DNA of 8,054 bases, from assembly GCA_001779455.1 (NCBI GenBank), contig MFKE01000003.1:23873-31926 (forward strand), in the 5' to 3' direction. Positions 1 through 6,400 of the stretch are shown here, in pieces. Below the pieces are notes generated by a model. That model saw only the letters and a program-made list of their open reading frames with translations. It searched no databases and had not been told where the DNA came from. Source of the DNA: Candidatus Gottesmanbacteria bacterium RIFOXYB1_FULL_47_11. Its GTDB lineage: Bacteria > Patescibacteriota > Microgenomatia > UBA10105 > UBA927. How positions within the stretch are numbered: the first letter of the stretch is position 1; each line of letters begins with the position of its first letter. The position numbers and the translations under genes were made by a program.

Positions 1-410
1 CCTGCTCGTGCGGGTGCTTCACTGATCAGCAATTTTTAGCAGCAGGTACTGATTCGTGTGCGGTGATGTGTAGTCGGGCGATTGCGCCTACCCAACCGCC
101 GAAGCAAAATGTGACACCTATTCCAGTCAAAGCAAAAACAGCATCAGGCAGTTGTCCTGTTGAAGCGGGGAAAAATTATATTTCCTGCTCGTGCGGATGT
201 TTCACGGATCAACAATTTGTAGCTGCGAATACGAGTTCCTGCGCTGAGATGTGCAGCAGGGTAGCACCGACGACTGCGTCAACCAGTAAGCCGATCGCGA
301 ACGTGACACCAGCCATGCCTTTACGACCGAATGGTTCATGTCCAACAATGGACCTTGTTCCATGTCCCTGCGGATGTTTCCCATCCAAAACAAATTGTTC
401 AGAGGTGTGT
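1..410 (+). repeat. Array of three six-cysteine repeats (C-x-C-G-C modules)
   Basis: Three related units lie about 60 residues apart (C-x-C-G-C at bases 3, 186 and 363). Unit 2 has Cys at residues 51, 62, 64, 66, 80 and 84 (C-x10-C-x-C-x-C-x13-C-x3-C). Unit 1 has the same spacing from its second Cys onward (1, 3, 5, 19, 23); its first Cys must lie upstream. Unit 3 (113, 121, 123, 125, 132, 136) is shortened in both loops. Units 2 and 3 open with G-S-C-P, and all three share C-x-C-G-C-F. Over the 25-residue core, units 1 and 2 match at 21 positions. Pro/Thr/Val/Ala-rich spacers separate the units. Six regularly spaced Cys suggest a small disulfide-stabilised extracytoplasmic module, although the C-x-C-x-C core could also bind metal. 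I do not recognise it as a named family. More copies probably lie upstream. Confidence 0.9.
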
Positions 411-3400
411 GTTGCGACAAGCGGGACTACTTCGACTACATCAGTACCCAGTCAAACTACTTCACAACCCACTACAACTACCACAACCGGATCTGTAGTC
501 ATTTGTCAGGGGGCCAACATTACCGACAAAAAAACCGGGCAATACCGGCCTATCCAAACAGGGGATTTGGTCATAGGTAATTATAACCGTGTATTTCAGT
601 GTGATAGCACGGGAAATTATGTGGATGTGACGGATAAAGGGTATACCTTTGACGATATTACCAACGCCCCCGTATCAATTACGAGAAATAGCGCAACGGC
701 AAAAGCGTCGTTTGCCGCGGCGCTTTCAAATCCCAATGCAGGGTCACTCTCGCCGGAGGAAAAGAAAAAGCTTGAGAATAAATATTTCGAAGCGCTGGAT
801 GCATACAAGGGGTGTTTGGCCACCCAGCGTTCGACCGACGCGTGCAGTGATCTTAACCGTAAAGCAAATCTTGCATACAAAGACGCAGGATTGCCACCGG
901 ACATTGAGACAAAAGAGTCTGAGATTGATACAGTAGAATACAATAAATATTTGGTTGAAAAGAAAGCCTCGCCTTTATCACAAGCTCCACTTGGCGGACC
1001 TGCAGAAAAAACACCCGAGCAAAAAATGTATGACCAAATTGTCGGGATTTTACGATCCGGAGATGCCAAAACAATTACGGATAACTGCGCAGCGTTTTTG
1101 GGTGAAGACGCAACAGAAGCAGATATAAAGGCCCGGTGCGGGAGCTACGCGTCAGCCGTAAGTACACTGGAGAGCGCGCTCCCGCCGGATGTCATCAGTG
1201 ACGTCATGTTTGTAAAGCAGGACGGCAGGACGTCTGCAAAAGTATATCCCGGCCAAGCGGCGTGTAACGCAGAAGGAAAGTGCGTGGTCAACACCGGAGG
1301 ACAACTGGCTTCGGTGACCGCAATTACCGATACCTATGCCCTGGCATGTCCGAGCTCCTGCGGCATAATCGGAGCAAGCTCGAACATTGTTATGTCCGGG
1401 CAAAAGGGTACACGCTGTTCCAGTAATGATACAGTGGAAACCATTCTCCGTGGACATTCTACGTTTACACAGTGCGCGTCCGGTATTTGCAGCGCAGGGA
1501 AGTGTGTGGACGGTACAGTGATTTATAATCCTGCAACCGGTGTATCCAGGATTGCTGAGGCTGGAAAAACGTATACGCAGGTGGATCCGGTGACCGGGCT
1601 TACGCTTACGTATGTCACGGAAAACAAAGGAACGGAAAAAGATCCGCTGTATATCGTCACGCAAACATTCAGAACCAAAGAACAGGAAGCGTATTATCTT
1701 GCGCAGTATGAAAAAAACATTGAAACGTATGCAAAAGAGAATTTGTCCGAAGAATCGGCGGAAAACTACCTTGCATATCGTAAAACCCACAAGGACGCGA
1801 CGATCGAGGACTATCAGAATTATCAGACGGAGAAAGCGCGGGAACTTACTAAAGAGCTTACTCCTGTAGGTTTTTTTGAGGATCCGGGATTATGGTTCAA
1901 GCAGCATACCTCAAGCAATCAGCATATGCTAAGCGTTCAACAACTGTTTGTCGACGACCCGAAATTATTGGAAGATGCAGCCAGATCCGGAAATATAGAT
2001 ATTGATGAATTGGAACAAGATTTGGCTGCGCTTGAAAAGAAATATCCGAAATCGAAACTCATAGACTGTACGGATCTGGCACACCGTAATGACCGCTCAT
2101 GTCCGGAAAAAAGCCTTTCTGACGAGCTTGCCAGCGAGACGCAAAACTTATTGTTTGAAACCTATAAACAAACACTTTCTGAAATGGACCTGAAGGCTGC
2201 AACAGAGTCATATACAACCTCTAAAGCGTATGAAGCGTGCAAACAGAATGGTGTCACATCCGTTGATGCATGTCAGTTTAATCAATTTCAGGATTATTTA
2301 GCAGCTAAAGAGGATATTGATTATACACTGTCGTCTTCCGGCAGAACTAATGCACAATCGAATGTTTCCCATGTGTTTACCGGTCAGGTGGATTACAGCG
2401 GGATGAAAGAGTATTTGGATGACCCTCTCACACAAGTAGCACTTTGGGCCAATCAGCACACATCAGGGTCACTTCTTCGGGGACGGATCCGCATGGTAGA
2501 AGGCCAGGAGGACTGGAAAAATGCAGACACATTCGGTGAGAAGGTGAGCGCAGGATATGAGGTGACGACCGGCGCGGTGATGCAGACGGCACAACTTGTG
2601 GGTGAAACCGTGATGACGGTAACAGGCGTCAGCGGGGTGGCAAATCTGGCGCGGGCAGGACTGACCCTTCGCGGAGGCGTTGCGGTAGCCAGTACCGCAC
2701 TGTCGACTAAAATGGCAGGAGACAGCCTGGCGCAATCTGCAGAAGTCTGTTTTGACATAAAATCCCGTGAGCAAGGGCTCTCCTGCGCCCAGGCAACTGC
2801 TATGACGGTATTTGCGATTGGGTCTTCTTTGCAAGCCATTACCGGACAAACAATGTCCATCTATCAGGCTGCTGCCGCAAAAAATGTCCCCGCCGCCGGC
2901 AAAATTGTAACAACGTTCGGGACAAGCCTTGATGATGCCGCCGCAGCAGGACCAGCAGGAATTGAATCAGCTAAAAATAGTTATTCCATCGGCGCTTCCG
3001 GAAATTTTGCAAGTGCGCTGCAAAGCCGTACCGCAAACATAATAATCGGCGGAGGAACGACCGTTGCCTTTGGCATACCTGCAGTGCAGTCATGTAGTGA
3101 AGGGAAAACCGTTGATTGTGTAACCAATACCGCCATGGCTGCCATGGGCTTTATGCGGATGGTGTCGCCTGTAAACCTCATGCAACAAGCGTCACAGTCA
3201 CGCGTCTATTCCACTGCAGACAAGACAATAAACTCGTTGCAGGCGGTGTCTGCTTGCGGAGCCTCCTGGGCAACAACACGCGGCATCGATCAGAATTGTC
3301 AGTATGCACTCACCTTTGCAGCAATGTCATTTACTCCCAGCGGTGGAGCTTTGGATCCGAAAGATATCGGGAAGGGGCCGCAGGAGCGGCTGGCAGATTT

Positions 3401-6400
3401 GGATTCGGTTGCAACTCTTCTTCGAACCAATCCCGATGGTAAAACAATTACGTTGCCAGATAAAAGCTCTTTGACTGTAACCCCTGAAGTGCGGACGCAA
3501 TATACCAGCGAGCTGACCAAAAGCTACATGGAGATCGGGTATCTGGAGGCAGCCGTTGCGAATGTGCCGATACCCAAAGGCGACAGTACAACCTGGACGC
3601 TTGGAGAACGGGGAGTGGACACAGCTAAGAAAGCGCTTGATGCAGCACTTGCCTCAAACGACCCCATAAAAATTGATACGGCCCGACAGAACATGATTAA
3701 TGCCGGTGTTGACTATGCAGCCGAGCAGGGTTCTCTAAAAAAGCCGACGCTGATTGAAAAGATAACCGCACGCAGTCAGTCGGAGGAAATTGCGAAACTG
3801 GAAAAAAACATTGCGGATTTTGAGGCTCTTGCAAAGAAAGATATGACAGGCGCCACTCCCGATGCGATCCGCGCACAGGAAATAGAATACAAAGCGCTCA
3901 TGGAAGAAATTAGCCTGCGTAAACAAAAAATTGCGGAAAGCCAACTGACCCCAACAGCCAAATCTATCGCGGACAAACTCGCCATTGCAATGAAAGAGGC
4001 GGCTGATGCCGACCTTGAACTGCAGCTTGCAAAAGATGAACTTCTGAAAGCCCGTAAATTCGATGATTTTGTAGAAACGATTAAAAAGCAGGAAGCGGAG
4101 GTGGCGACCCTTGAAGAGACCCTTGCGAAACTCAACAGCACGGCCGGCACAGATCTCAATACGTTGCCTGTCAGCGACAGGCTTGAGTTTGCCAGGAAGC
4201 GGCTGAGCGAATTAAGGAATATAGAGAAAACTTCTCGGTCGGAGCGGGATATCATAACATCCTGGGAGGCAAAGCAGACGGCATATGAGGCAAAACAAAT
4301 AGAAGTGAGCAAGCTGCAGACGGCGCTTGTATCCACAAGAAGTATTTTCAACAGATTTGCATCCGCAGATACTCTCCTTTCACGTGCAGGGGCGAAGGTA
4401 GACAAAAACGTGGCGGCCATTGAAAAACAGAAAGCCCAGGAGGCGGAAAAGAAAGCCAAAGAATTGGCTAAAAAGAGTAAACCCCCGGAATCTCTCAGAG
4501 AGAGATTGTTAGGAACGGAAGAGAGCCCGACACTCTTGGGAAGATTCGCGCGCGGAATCGGAATTAAGATAGCGCCGGCATTTGGGCCATACAGTGAGCT
4601 TCTCACTATTGCTAAGGAACGCCCGGATACTGTGGTTGAAACTGACGTAGCTAGTCTTCGTTCGGAGGTAGATAAAGTTCGGTCAAGCAAATACAAGGGC
4701 AGTAAGGACGCCATGATGGCTGACCCAGACGGCAAAGTGCTTTTGGATAGGCTAGATGCAAAAGAGGCAGAGTGGGCAGAAAAACGTCCGTTTGCGGAAG
4801 ATAGTCAGGCAAAAAGGACCGTAGAAGAAAATATGAAGTTTCAAGAAAATCAACAAAAATCTATAGACGCTCTTACGAAACAAAAAGATGCCGGAACAAT
4901 TTCGGAAGCTGAATACAATAATCGCGTTGCAGCAATCAAAAATCCGGCAGCGAAAGCATATCGGGTGAAAGTCCCCGACGGAGCAAGCCCCACGAAAGTG
5001 AAGCAGATACAAGAGTTTAATGCTATGCTCGACCGATTTGAAGTCACGAAAGGATTTCATATCAACGAACAACAGATTTCACTTGTTCTTCGGGAAGAGC
5101 CAATTTTGCAGCTTCAGGCAGGCGGCGGGAAATCAACGGTCATCGGTCCTCTGGAGGCGGCAATAAACAGGATGAGCGTGGTGTCGCTGCCGACCAGCGC
5201 GGATGCAAGCTCCTACGTCAACGACGTTATTAAAGACATCGAATTTTATAAAGGAGAAAAGATTGATGTTTACTTTTTTGACAGTAAAAAGGGATTTCTC
5301 ATTATAGATCCGACCAAGGCGTTTGATCGGAATGCGGCAGAGATTGCTGATCCGGCAGTCGTACGTCAACGCGCAAATGGCGTGGCGGCAGATCCTTCCA
5401 AAGGCGGGATAAAAATTATTACCCAGTCGGCAGATAATGCATGGGGGAATATACAGGGGAAAAACGGTACGGATGTGCAATCAGTCCTCATGTATGATTT
5501 GGTGCAGGGCAAATACGCCAATAAATCCACGCTCATTGTTGATGAGGTGGGAGCTGTATCAGACGGATTCTTTTCCGTATCAAAAGGGAGCAATGAAAAA
5601 ATCAGCAGCCTTACTACCGGAAAACATCTCAACGGTCTGACTGACGCCAGCCATTTACTCTCTGCAAGCGCAGAAGTACGCGACTCTCCGGAGCTATCAA
5701 CATTCCGGGATCAGGTCATCGCCAAGCTCAATAGCGGTGAATCTGCAGATTCACTGTTTTTTAGTTACACGGACGGAGTGTATAAAACAACAAAGCCTTA
5801 CCCTAAGGATATGGCTGTAATCGGCAAAAGCTACACTGAGCTTATCGACCAAACGCTTAAAAAAACCACTCCCAGCCCGGAAGTGAAGTCCAGGCTGGAA
5901 AGTTTGCGTGACCGACTTTCCAAAACACCGGACAGTGACGTATTTCGGCAGGAATTTGAGGCACTTATCCAGGATCAAAGCTTCACCAAACCGGAAGATA
6001 CGCTTGCAATCAACGACCTGGCGTACCGGACCAGCGATCTGCAGGCCCGGTGGGAGACTCTTTCCAAAGTGCCTACCAATAATTTTGGATTTGAGGCGAT
6101 TGTCGGATCCGGCTATGGGGAAATGGTGATTCGTACCGCAGGAGGAACGACCGGAGAGACCTATTCGGATGTACAGCGCCGGATTGCACTACAGGAAGAG
6201 GGATACGCCATGTGGAAAGGGACAGGAAAAGATACGAAAGGATTGGATCTGTTGCCGACCGGCGACATGACCGTAACGCCTGATTCGGATCAGATGAGCA
6301 ATAAAGAGATATTTAAGCAGAAAATCGCTGCCGGGAAATTCAAGGGATATGATGCCACACCCGATACGGCATCGGTCGCCCTCGGGGCTGCAGCAACCGG

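Noticed and set aside
66..68. In-frame ATG at codon 22 as the translation start
   Set aside because: It falls within Cys repeat unit 1, between two conserved cysteines. The frame is open upstream and there is no convincing ribosome binding site.
1..410. Spaced repeats at the left edge as a CRISPR array or DNA-level repeat element
   Set aside because: The units are about 180 bases apart, diverge at synonymous sites and stay in frame, so they are protein repeats.
338..580. Short + strand frames offset from the main frame (338-580, 649-936, 1612-1869, 3116-3442, 5437-5640, 5908-6129)
   Set aside because: None is in the long frame. Their translations are Arg/Ser/Thr-rich without motifs, and each lies entirely inside the giant frame.
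617..1069. 150-codon open frame on the - strand
   Set aside because: Antisense to well-supported coding sequence, with low-complexity Ser/Ala/Phe translation and no domain.
1152..1790. 212-codon open frame on the - strand
   Set aside because: Shadow of the + strand helical and Cys-cluster region. Arg/Cys/Ile-rich translation with no recognisable domain.
2453..2860. Two overlapping - strand open frames of 126 and 135 codons
   Set aside because: Two frames open at once opposite a GC-richer stretch is a composition effect. Neither has a recognisable domain.
3776..4735. 319-codon open frame on the - strand
   Set aside because: It lies opposite the Glu/Lys/Ala-rich coiled coil, and its Ser/Leu/Ala-rich translation is the usual shadow of such sequence. 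It has no motif, and the + strand frame is clearly coding.
6219..6236. G-T-G-K-D-T at residues 2073-2078 as a second P-loop or as motif III
   Set aside because: The Lys is followed by Asp, not Ser/Thr, so it is not a Walker A. As motif III it lies too far from motif IV; D-A-T-P-D-T at 2117-2122 fits the SecA spacing and the following Y-x-T-x3-K segment better.
6252..6263. L-P-T-G as a sortase-type anchor
   Set aside because: It does not match L-P-x-T-G, sits inside the motor, and has no following hydrophobic segment and basic tail.
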